64,000 bases of DNA, from assembly GCA_035771165.1 (NCBI GenBank), contig JAWNZC010000088.1, forward strand, positions 3,199,001 through 3,263,000. The letters are read 5' to 3'. This document shows positions 13,701 to 20,589 of this stretch, in pieces. Made by a program: the position numbers and the translations under genes. Under the pieces are notes generated by a model. The model ran no database searches and was not told where the DNA came from. It saw only the letters and a program-made list of their open reading frames with translations. Positions within the stretch are counted from its first letter, which is position 1, and the number at the start of each line of letters is the position of its first letter. The stretch comes from Paragorgia papillata. Lineage: Eukaryota; Cnidaria; Anthozoa; Scleralcyonacea; Coralliidae.

Positions 13701-14672
13701 TGTCTGCAGTTTGACATCCGCCCCAACTCGTTCTAAGTTTGATCTTTTTGGATCAACAACCAAAATTTCAGAAATTGCTATAGAATACAGGAAACACAAG
13801 TTGTCTTTGTTTTTAGGATTGATGATTGCTTTTTTCTTTTCCACTTGATTTGGAAGTGGCTCGTAACCTCCTCCATTTACAGGGTTATATTTCATTATTG
13901 AAATATGTAAGCTTTCAACAATCCTTATGACCCATCCAGAACCTTTTCGTTGGTGGGATGATAGATTTTCAAGCATTTCTCTTTTCATAATTTTGTAATA
14001 TTCAGTTACATCCTCTGGTGTTATCATTGGGTACATTTTAGAGGTAAAATAGAAGGACTCCTCTGTTTCTGTTCCAGTTTCTAAATTTCTTTTTACTAAA
14101 ATACATTTTAGTGTTGTTTTTACCTTTTTTGCTCTTTCAAAACTATTAAGTAATTTTTCAACAGCTGGTGTTGTTGTTTCTAAAAATGATATTGGGTACC
14201 TAAATCCTTGTCCAGATATTTTGTATAATGCAGCTTTTCCATTTCCAAAGCTTCTAATAAGACTTGGCTCGCTATCCCTAAGTTGTTGAATAGTTTTTGT
14301 TTTCTTTTTGAAAATCCTTTTTAGTTTGTTTCCTAAAATTTGTCTGGTTTTTGCAATCTTAGAACTTCCTTTCCACTTATTAAAGTTAATAATTTTTTCC
14401 TGTCTTTTTTCCTCCCGTTTAATTTCCTTTGTCCATTTTTTAATTTCCATCTGCTTATTTTTCTTTTCTTCCTTTTCGTCAATCTTTTTTTGTAGTACAA
14501 CTTCTTTCTTTTGTTCCTTAGATTTTTTTCTAAGAAGCTTTTCCTTTTGTTCTGCTTGTAGTTTGGCAAGCCTTTCAGGTTTAAAGGGTTTCATTTCGCG
14601 ATCCCTTTGTAATTGTCGCCGTTTTCTTAAACGGGCATTTTCCCGTTTTTTAAGAAGTTTCTCGTTCTCCAT
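10746..14672 (-). CDS. polB: Protein-primed family B DNA polymerase
   Basis: A 1308-residue replicative polymerase, full length for Polintons, expected to copy the linear element from a terminal protein. Residues 1-130 are a highly charged Lys/Arg/Glu helix-rich extension that could include a terminal-protein region (inference). A single zinc-finger-like motif (CX2CX12HX4C) lies near 411-431. The 3'-5' exonuclease follows with Exo I VADFEC near 468-472, Exo II FHNLEGYDSHLF near 614-625 and Exo III YLKTDVLLLTDV near 791-802. Between Exo I and II sits an endonuclease VII/HNH-like treble clef (CYVC...RDHNHLNGKYRG...HNSCN, about 570-601). Polymerase motif A is SYLDENNLYG near 888, motif B FYKLMNNSVFGKTMENVRNR near 1034-1053, and motif C FTDTDS near 1134-1139, all intact. 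The start has a TTATAATAAATGG context. No frameshift in nearly 4 kb argues for a young or selected copy. Confidence 0.97.
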   Translation of the reverse strand: MENEKLLKKRENARLRKRRQLQRDREMKPFKPERLAKLQAEQKEKLLRKKSKEQKKEVVLQKKIDEKEEKKNKQMEIKKWTKEIKREEKRQEKIINFNKWKGSSKIAKTRQILGNKLKRIFKKKTKTIQQLRDSEPSLIRSFGNGKAALYKISGQGFRYPISFLETTTPAVEKLLNSFERAKKVKTTLKCILVKRNLETGTETEESFYFTSKMYPMITPEDVTEYYKIMKREMLENLSSHQRKGSGWVIRIVESLHISIMKYNPVNGGGYEPLPNQVEKKKAIINPKNKDNLCFLYSIAISEILVVDPKRSNLERVGADVKLQTKKYDCKGLEFPVKIKNISKFEKNNKIRVNVFSFDDEIKKVYQVQISRTNYTNVVNLFWWNGHYSCIKNKERLLSTQISKKKVKKNICDFCFNSFGSKEKLKQHETVCRNHDAQIQTYPSEKDAIMCWEKKDYKKTQEVPFIFVADFECMLKLLKTKEFDQTKSFTQNYQKHDPSGYCFAIVCSDETVFPGKIVSYTKKYNYENIGEKFIKALESHATDIWETYLKNPKPVIMGKGDEKDFQLAKICYVCEKELGTDKVRDHNHLNGKYRGAAHNSCNLTMHQAKHFPVLFHNLEGYDSHLFIKSLGLSDGPIGCIPKTDEKYISFNKKLWMDGGWYKKPKVDGKKEEKWVPKKKWVQLELRFLDSLKFMSSSLASLVNNLDGKAFHYTEKMFKDNTKEQLNLLKKKGIFPYDFMTNLKKMDYPKLPAKNEFYSKLNDSHISDSDYSHAQTIWKEFGCKTIRDYHDLYLKTDVLLLTDVIQNFRKVCMETYKLDPMWFYTSPSLSWCALMKLTNQKLDLLTDPDMYLMFERGIRGGMSTITHRYSVANNKYMKEYNPEQESVFISYLDENNLYGCPMTEPLPIGGFKWIPEEDLMNWDKYLVETKDGEEGIGCILEVDLKYPENLHDSHNEFPFAAERLKINGVEKLVGNLNDKKNYVVHYQTLNQILENGLILEKIHKGISFVEKSWMKPYIMLNTNLRTAAKNDFEKDFYKLMNNSVFGKTMENVRNRVDVRLVSFEDQAEKLAKKSNYNSINIFEEKLAAIHMKKTHVKLNKPIYLGMSTLEKSKVIMYEFHYNYIKPLYGEKSKLLFTDTDSLCYEIKTEDVFKDISKDVETHFDTSNFPSSHPSGIKCGVNKKVLGKMKFETGAKQIKEFVGIRSKAHALKMAEEEDEETGLVGCKEEKKCKGVKKNVIKNNITFEDYKNCLFTGKDLIRGMNTFRSKNHEIYTVHVNKIALNAADDKRVIGKDGISTLAIGHWRTKTMD

Positions 14673-14681
14673 TTATTATAA
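14670..14681 (-). promoter_or_regulatory. AT-rich start motif of PolB (TTATAATAAATG)
   Basis: On the minus strand TTATAATAA directly abuts the PolB ATG. The same TAATAAATGG context recurs at other genes of the element, so it is read as a promoter/initiator overlapping the start codon. Confidence 0.45.
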
Positions 14682-14715
14682 CGCAAAAAAATATAATTTT
14701 TTTTATATATAATTA

Positions 14716-14743
14716 AAGGGAGATATAATATTTATCTCCTTTT
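14716..14743 (-). terminator. Hairpin upstream of PolB
   Basis: GGAGATA and TATCTCC are separated by seven AT bases, with A and T runs outside that extend the stem across one bulge. It lies about 44 nt upstream of the PolB ATG and has no complete gene directly upstream, so it may be the 3' signal of a lost gene in 14744-14835 or part of the PolB promoter. Confidence 0.35.
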
Positions 14744-14835
14744 TCTTTTAATCTGACATTTTTTCCTAACCAGAAAATTTTTAATACCACACTTCCTTTT
14801 CCACACATTCGGGTTTCATTTCGCGTTTTCCAAAG
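14744..14835 (-). other. Intergenic segment with possible PolB 5'-end relic
   Basis: On the minus strand it contains cgcgaaatgaaaccc, which also occurs in the N-terminal coding part of PolB (complement of 14586-14600). It then stays open for about a dozen codons before a TAA. It sits between two hairpins where other gene junctions have one. It may be the remnant of a small gene or of a partial duplication. The match is short and could be chance. Confidence 0.25.
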
Positions 14836-14863
14836 AATTCCTAAATTAAAAAATTTAGGAATT
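14836..14863 (-). terminator. Stop-proximal hairpin after the NUMOD1-like gene
   Basis: AATTCCTAAATT and AATTTAGGAATT form a 12-bp perfect stem with a 4-nt loop, 10 nt beyond the stop codon of the 141-residue gene. The stem shares the TTCCTA/TAGGAA core with other hairpins of the element. Confidence 0.65.
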
Positions 14864-14872
14864 TTTAACAAC

Positions 14873-15298
14873 TTAACGACAAACAGACCAATTTTTTCCT
14901 TTGTATGGAATTGTTAGCTTTTTCTTAATGTAGAATGGTATACAGCTTGGGTTTATTCCTAAACAGGTAGCTGCATTGTAAATACTTGGAAACTCTGTTT
15001 TTTCTCCATCTTTAGATGTAAATGTAATTTTAACAGGTGTTCTAATGAAATCCCTGTTACATCTGTCAAATACTTCATTTTTAACCAATGGAATATTAAG
15101 GCTTTCGCACAATGGTTTTAAACTTAACCTGTTTGCTCCTTTAATTTCTTTAATGAAAGCCATTTTTCGTAGCTCCTTTCTGTTTGAAATATAGTTTTCC
15201 TCATTAACTTTTCGGAGGAAATCTTGTAGTTCTCTTCTGTGTTGCATTTTTTTCTGGAACATTTCCTTAAGCTTTTCTGGTGTTAATTTGTTATTCAT
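14873..15298 (-). CDS. NUMOD1-like DNA-binding domain protein
   Basis: 141 residues. The N-terminal 30 residues are a basic helix (KLKEMFQKKMQHRREL) that is nearly repeated at the C-terminus of the upstream 260-residue protein and resembles the start of the 48-residue ORF at 16153. The C-terminal part (about 89-140) has the NUMOD1 pattern: beta strand with a charged turn, FPSIYNAATCLGINPSCI helix-turn-helix-like core, then YKGKNWSV. NUMOD1 is a DNA-binding module known from homing endonucleases. No nuclease motif is visible, so this is probably DNA binding only. It ends 10 nt before a strong hairpin. Assignment rests on pattern, not on a profile search. Confidence 0.65.
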   Translation of the reverse strand: MNNKLTPEKLKEMFQKKMQHRRELQDFLRKVNEENYISNRKELRKMAFIKEIKGANRLSLKPLCESLNIPLVKNEVFDRCNRDFIRTPVKITFTSKDGEKTEFPSIYNAATCLGINPSCIPFYIKKKLTIPYKGKNWSVCR

Positions 15299-15321
15299 TA
15301 CTTTATTAGTACCTTTTCTTC

Positions 15322-16104
15322 CTATAATTTTCTTCTGTCTTGCATTTTTTTCTGGAACATTTTCTTAAGTTTTTCTTTTTTTTCTTCTTCTTTTTTTTCT
15401 TCTTCTTTCCTTATTTTTTGCATTCTTATTTCTTCTTCTTTTTCAAGTTTTTCTTTTTGCTCCTGTAATTCTCTTCTGTTTTTGTTTTGCATTCTTATGT
15501 CGAGAATCATTTCCTTGAGCTCTTTTTCTTCCTTTTCCTTTTTTGTTGGTTTTGTTGGTATATCTTCTTTTAAAACACCTAAATACCCATAAATTTTAGG
15601 TTTTCTAAATTTTTGTAAACTTCGTTTGAAACCGTTTTCTTTAAATATTGTTTTTAATTCTTTTAAAGTGTAGAATTTTGTAAGGTCTATTTTTGAAAGA
15701 ATGGTTTTTCTTATTTTTTCCTTATTATTATTTTTTTCTTCTTGGTTTCCAAGTTCTTCTTCTGGTTCTGAGCTTATTTCTTGTGGTTCCAAACAACTAG
15801 AAACACTGTATAACAGGAACTGGTTACAGTTAAATATTTTTATTAATTCTAACTCATTTTTCAAAAATTTTGAGTATTCTTTTGACTTATTTAGCAAAAA
15901 ATTTGTAGTTTCTTCAGGGGATTCCGATTCAAAAAATTTTATGTCGTCAATAATTTTTCTTCCACATGAAACCATCCGGAAATAGTGTTTCTTTTCTTCC
16001 CCTTCTGAACATGCCAACATTTGTATATTGTTGTTATGTGTTTGAAGAATTGGAATTGTAATACTGGTCCATTTTCTCATATCGGGTGTAAGGCTATAAT
16101 TCAT
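15322..16104 (-). CDS. Coiled-coil protein of unknown function (260 aa)
   Basis: No family recognised. The N-terminal ~110 residues look globular with several cysteines. Residues ~110-165 resemble a short folded segment (TLKELKTIFKENGFKRSLQK). From about 185 to the end the chain is an uninterrupted Lys/Glu-rich helix, probably a coiled coil, ending KLKKMFQKKMQDRRKL. That ending is a close copy of residues 9-24 of the next gene, whose start codon is only 23 bp downstream. The two genes may derive from tandem duplication or from a split longer gene. No frameshift signature is obvious between them. Confidence 0.7.
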   Translation of the reverse strand: MNYSLTPDMRKWTSITIPILQTHNNNIQMLACSEGEEKKHYFRMVSCGRKIIDDIKFFESESPEETTNFLLNKSKEYSKFLKNELELIKIFNCNQFLLYSVSSCLEPQEISSEPEEELGNQEEKNNNKEKIRKTILSKIDLTKFYTLKELKTIFKENGFKRSLQKFRKPKIYGYLGVLKEDIPTKPTKKEKEEKELKEMILDIRMQNKNRRELQEQKEKLEKEEEIRMQKIRKEEEKKEEEKKEKLKKMFQKKMQDRRKL

Positions 16105-16152
16105 CTCTTTTATTATTCTGTTTTTTTGTTTTTGTGGTAAATTCGTTTCTTC

Positions 16153-16299
16153 TTAGAAATTTGTTGGGATTTTGTGTAACTCCTCAAACTCCTTCATCCT
16201 TTTTTCCCATTTTTTGTGTTGGATTAAAAAATTTTTTTCCTTTCTTCTTTCCTTTCTTTTTTCTCTTAACTGTTGAAACATTTTGAAAATTTTCACCAT
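16153..16299 (-). CDS. Small basic protein (48 aa), relative of the neighbouring coiled-coil N-terminus
   Basis: A short ORF with an AATAAATGG start context, packed 5 bp from the stop of the 91-residue gene and 48 bp from the 260-residue gene. The product is strongly basic and helical. It starts with a MVKIFKMFQQLREKRKERR pattern that resembles the MFQKKM helix shared by its two downstream neighbours, which makes it a likely third copy of that module. Its last codons overlap a DNA word (aatttgttgggattttgt) that is close to the 22-bp tandem repeat at 25.8 kb. It is real in length and context only; function unknown. Confidence 0.5.
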   Translation of the reverse strand: MVKIFKMFQQLREKRKERRKEKNFLIQHKKWEKRMKEFEELHKIPTNF

Positions 16300-16304
16300 T
16301 TATT

Positions 16305-16580
16305 CTATGGAATTCTCACTCCGTTCGCCTCGACTTCGTCTCGGTCTAAAGGAGGTTCTAAAGGTTGTCTTACTTCGTCTTGGTCCAAAGGAGGATCCAA
16401 AGGTGGAGGGTTTTTAGGAATACAAGAATAATTTTTTATTGTTTTGTTTGTCCATCCTATTTGTATATTTCCTTCCATTGTTAAATCTTCCTTACCAAAA
16501 CTTATTCCAAATTGGAACCCCTTTTTTGTAATATGGTTTTTATTAAATTTTTCCTTTGGTCTACTTTTTGAGTTTCCCAT
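16305..16580 (-). CDS. Predicted N-myristoylated small protein with acidic repeats
   Basis: 91 residues. The N-terminus MGNSKSRPK fits the N-myristoylation consensus (Gly2, Ser at position 6) followed by basic residues, which predicts membrane targeting. The middle is polar. The C-terminus has two copies of a 13-residue proline/acidic unit (LDPPLDQDEVRQP and LEPPLDRDEVEAN). The DNA there contains two copies of the word acttcgtct(c/t)gg that also occurs in flanking genes. The start context is AAAATAAAATGGG. Myristoylated proteins are common in membrane-containing large DNA viruses; the role here is inferred only from the motif. Confidence 0.6.
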   Translation of the reverse strand: MGNSKSRPKEKFNKNHITKKGFQFGISFGKEDLTMEGNIQIGWTNKTIKNYSCIPKNPPPLDPPLDQDEVRQPLEPPLDRDEVEANGVRIP

Positions 16581-16585
16581 TTTAT

Positions 16586-16611
16586 TTTCCTAATCCAAAA
16601 GAATTAGGAAA
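16586..16611 (-). terminator. Stop-proximal hairpin after the 47-residue ORF
   Basis: TTTCCTAAT and ATTAGGAAA form a 9-bp stem with an 8-nt loop, 12 nt past the stop of the upstream 47-residue ORF and just upstream of the 91-residue gene. Confidence 0.6.
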
Positions 16612-16622
16612 CCAAAAAAATT

Positions 16623-16766
16623 TTAATTATTCTTTTTTAACATCTTTTCAGTTCCTTTAAAAGTAAAAAGTTTCCACATCCTGTCTCGCCACTTCGTCTC
16701 GGTTTTTAAAGGGTTTCTTGGAATTAGGTTTTTCCTATCTTCCTCTTTTTTAAATGAGATTACCAT
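16623..16766 (-). CDS. Small hypothetical protein (47 aa)
   Basis: This short ORF fills the gap between two stop-proximal hairpins, which is the main reason to think it is a gene. It is basic with no recognisable domain. The central residues (KTETKWRDRMWKLF) are encoded partly by the dispersed GC-richer word acttcgtctcgg. The start has no TAATAA motif (acaaaATGG). It could be a degenerate gene or a spacer. Confidence 0.4.
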   Translation of the reverse strand: MVISFKKEEDRKNLIPRNPLKTETKWRDRMWKLFTFKGTEKMLKKNN

Positions 16767-16800
16767 TTTGTTTTGAAATGGGAAATTAAAATAATAATAC

Positions 16801-16830
16801 GTTTTCCTGACATTAACAGGTTAGGAAAAC
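16801..16830 (-). terminator. Stop-proximal hairpin after the 178-residue gene
   Basis: GTTTTCCT and AGGAAAAC form the outer stem (8 bp), with CCTG/CAGG available as an alternative inner pairing. The hairpin begins 10 nt past the TAA of the 178-residue gene, at the end of the integrase block. Confidence 0.6.
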
Positions 16831-16839
16831 AGCAAAAAC

Positions 16840-17376
16840 TTAATTAGTATTAGTTCTATCGTTATTGGAATCATTAGTGTTGCTACTATTGCTGTTTTCA
16901 TCAGGATTTTCATTATTTTGTACTGTATCATTTTTATTTGTTGGTTTTCTCACTTCGTTCGCTTGGCTTTGCTCTGCTTCGCTTCGGTTCCTCGGTTCCC
17001 AAACATGTTTTACAACTGTTAATCCTCCAGATAACAATCCAACCATTGGAATGTATGGAGATATTTTTGTTACAATGGATTTAATATCATCGCAAAATAG
17101 TTTGTTCGCCATTAGTTCTTCATCTAGCTCTCCATCATTTTTTATTAGGTCCAACTGCTCCATTAATGCTGAAAATTTGGTTATAAGTGTTTCTGTTAAT
17201 AGAGTGTTAACACGATCCTGTTGTATTCTGTCGTAATTTACCTTAATTTTTGCAAGTGCGGAATTAGATGCTTTTTTCAAATATTTTTCTGTATATTTAA
17301 TTTCATTTTTTGCGGATAAGTTAATAAGATCTTCCCTAAGGTTAAGATCATCATTTTCATTTTGCGTATCATTCAT
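16840..17376 (-). CDS. Hypothetical protein with one hydrophobic segment (178 aa)
   Basis: Not recognised. The first ~95 residues look helical and acidic. A glycine-containing hydrophobic stretch (PYIPMVGLLSGGLTVV) near 107-122 could be a membrane or amphipathic segment. The last ~45 residues are low-complexity Asn/Asp/Ser/Thr, probably disordered. It starts 12 bp after the stop of the 425-residue gene with a TATAATAAAATG context. It is the last gene of the leftward integrase block before a hairpin. A virion or membrane-associated role alongside the hydrophobic 425-residue protein is possible but unproven. Confidence 0.65.
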   Translation of the reverse strand: MNDTQNENDDLNLREDLINLSAKNEIKYTEKYLKKASNSALAKIKVNYDRIQQDRVNTLLTETLITKFSALMEQLDLIKNDGELDEELMANKLFCDDIKSIVTKISPYIPMVGLLSGGLTVVKHVWEPRNRSEAEQSQANEVRKPTNKNDTVQNNENPDENSNSSNTNDSNNDRTNTN

Positions 17377-17388
17377 TTTATTATACCA

Positions 17389-18666
17389 TTATTTTTTCTT
17401 TTTGTATTCTTTGTATTTTTCGTAAACAATATATGTTAGTGCAATAGCTAACACCCACAAATTTTTAGCCAACCAGGCCAATCCTTTTGCTCCCCAGGAT
17501 AATACAGTTGCAAGCAAGTTTATTAGCGGAACCAATATAGGCAATACAGCTTTTCCCAACTTTGCAACAGCTTTTCCTAATGCCCCGGTTGCCTTTGCTG
17601 CTACTGCAACTCCTTTTCTTCCAGCCAGTACCACTGTTGTTATAATTCCAGCAATACTAATAGAAATTGCAGCCAAAACACCCATGTTTTCTTTTGCCCA
17701 TTCTTTAAACCTTTCAAATCTGGTTAGATCATTGTTTTCTATCATTTTTTTTGTAAGATCATTTTGTGGAGCTATGTTTTGTTCCAATCTAAGTTGGTCA
17801 GCCTTTAAAGCACACACATCCGCAACATTTTTAAAACTCATTTTTTTCACTGGATCATTTTCTTCCGCTGTTCTGTCCTCCCAAAACTTTTGGTTAATTT
17901 CAACAGCACCCAAGTCATTGGAAGCCAAAACTCCTGCGATGTTGCGGACTGGGGTATCCCCAATATATTCTCCATTTTCATTTTCAAGTTGGTCAAATCT
18001 TATTATTACTTCATCATCCAGCTGGTCAGCAACATTTTTACGAATGTTGGTAATATTTTCAGGATTAATGTTTTTGGGATTAACCCCCGAAAGCTTTTCG
18101 GCAACCCCATCTGCTGTGTTTTTATGTTCAGTTTTTGCTTTTAGCAATAGATAATGAAATTCTTTGGCTTTTTCCTTAAATTTTTCATCTTGGTTTAACA
18201 CAAATTTGGTGCCTTCTCTAACAATAACCTTTACATTGTCAAAAAGGACACCATCTGCTTTTCTTGTGTTTGGGTCAATAAATATTTTACTTCTTTTTAT
18301 TATGGATTTGCTTGAACTTCCATCGCTCATAACCACAACATATCCTAGTTTTTCTCTAAAGAATTTTTTTCTTTTAAATGTGGCAGATTTTCTCTGTTTA
18401 ACAGCCACTTTTTTTATCCATCTATCAAGTCTTGCCCCAAATTCTTTGTCTGTTTCATTTTTGGGTTTGGTAGTTTCTCTAAAAATTCTGCTTCTTAACT
18501 CTTTGTAATCTCCATCTAGTTCTGAAGCATCAAAAACATCTGCCATTGCTTTTAAAGATTCATAGAAATCAGCATCTTCACCTTCTGTAAAGGATGTTTC
18601 AGATTCTCCAAAACCTTCTTCTTCTGCTTCTTCGCCCATGTTTTTAAATTCATATTCTTCAGCCAT
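17389..18666 (-). CDS. Large protein with hydrophobic, Gly/Ala-rich C-terminus (425 aa)
   Basis: No confident family. Residues 1-50 are very acidic. Residues ~60-320 look like soluble mixed alpha/beta. From ~323 to 420 comes a hydrophobic and amphipathic region: a clear transmembrane segment (GVLAAISISIAGIITTVVL), then a Gly/Ala/Lys amphipathic stretch, then further hydrophobic segments and a KYKEYKKKK tail. This architecture would suit a virion membrane-active or membrane-anchored protein. The 8-bp overlap with the end of integrase and the 12-bp gap to the next gene put it in a compact three-gene leftward block. The start has an AATAAATGG context. Confidence 0.75.
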   Translation of the reverse strand: MAEEYEFKNMGEEAEEEGFGESETSFTEGEDADFYESLKAMADVFDASELDGDYKELRSRIFRETTKPKNETDKEFGARLDRWIKKVAVKQRKSATFKRKKFFREKLGYVVVMSDGSSSKSIIKRSKIFIDPNTRKADGVLFDNVKVIVREGTKFVLNQDEKFKEKAKEFHYLLLKAKTEHKNTADGVAEKLSGVNPKNINPENITNIRKNVADQLDDEVIIRFDQLENENGEYIGDTPVRNIAGVLASNDLGAVEINQKFWEDRTAEENDPVKKMSFKNVADVCALKADQLRLEQNIAPQNDLTKKMIENNDLTRFERFKEWAKENMGVLAAISISIAGIITTVVLAGRKGVAVAAKATGALGKAVAKLGKAVLPILVPLINLLATVLSWGAKGLAWLAKNLWVLAIALTYIVYEKYKEYKKKK

Positions 18667-19684
18667 TTATTTGTGTTCCTAAAACTTTTACCAACTCTTC
18701 GCTGTAATATTTTCCTATAATATCCTCTCCATTTTGTGGATCCTTAATTCTATACATAACAGGATTTCCTTGGAATACAGCTGATATTGTATAAACTTCA
18801 TTTTCAAAATTTGGATCATATCCTTTTGAAAAGTTTTTTCTATATTTTTGTATTCTTACATGATCTCCAACTTTAAATTTGGGTTTTGTTTCTTCTTCAA
18901 GTGGAGGAATTCCGTACAGTGTAAAAAATACTTTGGATTGGTTTTCATCATTTACATCTTTTGGTTTCATTTTAATAGTTCTATGCATTGTGTTGTTATA
19001 ACTTGCTGTAAACTTATCGAGAACATCTAACCATTTTCTATCTCCTCCTTTAATCCCCTTTTTTTCATTCTCTTCTTTTTGACGAGTAAAATATTTCCAC
19101 ATTCTGGTTTTTAATGTTCTGTTAAACCTTTCTACAACAGCAGCCTTTTTTGCATTCTTTTTTCCAGTAGAAAAATACTGAATTTCATAGGATTTTAAAA
19201 GGGTTTTTACTCCAACATTGTAAAATTCTTTTCCTTCATCAAATTGTACTGTTTCTGGATATTTACCGAATCTTTCTTTAAATTCTGTTAACATTTTTGT
19301 TACACCGGCAACCATACTTACTGTGTTTTTTCTATGGACTGGAACTGCAAATCCAAATCTACTTAAAATTTCTATTCCTGTTAATATCCACTTTTGGTCA
19401 TTATTTTCAGAACCAAATTTTGCCATATCTACCAAGTCCATTTGAAGTTGATCTGCTAAATTTTTTACAAATGTTTTTTGATATCTTCTTGGTTTTCTAA
19501 TGGGTTTGTGTAATGTAAATACCCTTTGGCCATGTAACCATTCTTTAACCAAATTTCTTGTTACACCTTCAACATTTTGTTCCAATGCTGCTTTGTAAAG
19601 TTTTTCCATGGATTGGTAACCTGTTACAGGATTGTAATATATATCCCGAAGTTCAAGGTCAATAAGTAAAAGTTTATCATCCAT
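18659..19684 (-). CDS. int: Retroviral-type (DD35E) integrase of Polinton
   Basis: A 341-residue integrase expected to insert the linear element and create the 6-bp target duplication. The catalytic triad is visible: D83 in QMDLVDM, D149 in VQFDEGKEF and E185 in AAVVERFNRTLK, giving exactly D-35-E spacing. The C-terminal ~70 residues form the SH3/chromo-like module seen in Polinton integrases (KFKVGDHVRIQK, FSKGYDPNF, then a YYSEELVKV end). The N-terminal 60 residues show helices and no complete HHCC zinc motif. It is transcribed away from the adjacent rightward gene, with only 17 bp between the two start codons. It appears intact, so the element could still have a working integrase. Confidence 0.96.
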   Translation of the reverse strand: MDDKLLLIDLELRDIYYNPVTGYQSMEKLYKAALEQNVEGVTRNLVKEWLHGQRVFTLHKPIRKPRRYQKTFVKNLADQLQMDLVDMAKFGSENNDQKWILTGIEILSRFGFAVPVHRKNTVSMVAGVTKMLTEFKERFGKYPETVQFDEGKEFYNVGVKTLLKSYEIQYFSTGKKNAKKAAVVERFNRTLKTRMWKYFTRQKEENEKKGIKGGDRKWLDVLDKFTASYNNTMHRTIKMKPKDVNDENQSKVFFTLYGIPPLEEETKPKFKVGDHVRIQKYRKNFSKGYDPNFENEVYTISAVFQGNPVMYRIKDPQNGEDIIGKYYSEELVKVLGTQING

Positions 19685-19705
19685 TTTTTATTTAAATAAA
19701 AATGG
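19681..19705. promoter_or_regulatory. 17-bp divergent intergenic palindrome with both start codons
   Basis: The gap between the integrase ATG (minus) and the next ATG (plus) is only TTTTTATTTAAATAAAA. Including both starts it forms a nearly perfect inverted repeat, broken by one extra T, so ATGG stands at both ends. Any promoter must overlap the coding starts or give nearly leaderless transcripts in both directions. Confidence 0.6.
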
Positions 19706-20589
19706 ACCTTAAAACAGAGTTTTTAAATGAATATCCAAATGCAGATTTAACAAGATTTAAATTTGAAGATAAGGTATATTTTATAAAAGGCGAATTTTCT
19801 TTGGACATTGAAGATAATGAGTTTAAAAAAAACAAGAACTATACACAATACCTATACTGGCCAAAAGAATGGGGGATTAATGGAACTGTTCAACCATTTT
19901 CTAAACAACCAAAATGTTCAGCTAACTTAGACAAATTAATAATATTTGTTACAGAGAAGAAAAGCTTTGTTTTGGACTTGGATCCAATAGATTTGGAATT
20001 TAAGGATCCTGTAAAACCAAGAAATCCAGATTTAAATGATTTTCTTACTATTCCATATTTTACTGCCATTGCTGCCAGTTATGTTGCAAGTTATTTGTGC
20101 GGGATTTCTAACAAACATTTTAAAAATGGTTTTGAAAGGTTTAGATCTTCCTTTTTAACCAGTATTGTCCATTACCATTATGTTTTTCAAGTAAGAAGAT
20201 TCTTAAAGCACCCAACCAAACTTAAAAGATATCTTACAGATGATATCATTAAAATTTTACAGCACAATCCAAATGATGTTTGGAAATCCAAAATAAGTAA
20301 TTCAACACAAAGCGCAAAAGATTTTACACAGGATATGAAAGATCTTGGGTATGAAGTTAGATATGTACATTTAACCCAAAAAAGTTATGGTAAAATTAAT
20401 ACTTACGAGGAATTGGTATCTACATCCGGAAGACATCCCGATGATTTTAAACGTTTTGTTCCAAAAAATAGCAATGGGTTAACTCCATTAGGACAAAAGT
20501 TATTCCAACAATCCTTGGAATCCTTTGTTTACTGTATTTTGGGAGCACAAGCAAAAACAAGATGGGTAATTGTTGGACAAGGAGCTTAA
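19702..20589 (+). CDS. Hypothetical protein, 5' part of a gene interrupted by an in-frame TAA
   Basis: 295 residues, family not recognised. It begins MDLKTEFLNEYPNADLTRF, has a mixed hydrophobic middle (IPYFTAIAASYVASYL near 117-132) and ends at TAA 20587-20589. The next long frame (20623-21012) is in the same phase, and the 11 sense codons between them look like ordinary coding sequence. A single stop therefore separates two parts of what may be one gene of about 430 codons. Alternatives are two adjacent genes, translational readthrough or an assembly error. It shares its tiny upstream region with integrase. Confidence 0.65.
   Translation: MDLKTEFLNEYPNADLTRFKFEDKVYFIKGEFSLDIEDNEFKKNKNYTQYLYWPKEWGINGTVQPFSKQPKCSANLDKLIIFVTEKKSFVLDLDPIDLEFKDPVKPRNPDLNDFLTIPYFTAIAASYVASYLCGISNKHFKNGFERFRSSFLTSIVHYHYVFQVRRFLKHPTKLKRYLTDDIIKILQHNPNDVWKSKISNSTQSAKDFTQDMKDLGYEVRYVHLTQKSYGKINTYEELVSTSGRHPDDFKRFVPKNSNGLTPLGQKLFQQSLESFVYCILGAQAKTRWVIVGQGA

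Noticed and set aside
17684..18508. Long plus-strand frames opposite the 425-residue gene, and similar ones opposite PolB, integrase and capsid
   Set aside because: They lie entirely within well-supported minus-strand genes, have no start motif or hairpin, and encode Phe/Leu/Ser-rich sequence typical of antisense of AT-rich genes.
18659..19684. Integrase as evidence of an LTR retrotransposon or retrovirus
   Set aside because: No reverse transcriptase, gag, LTR or primer-binding site is present. The integrase lies in a Polinton with PolB and capsid genes.
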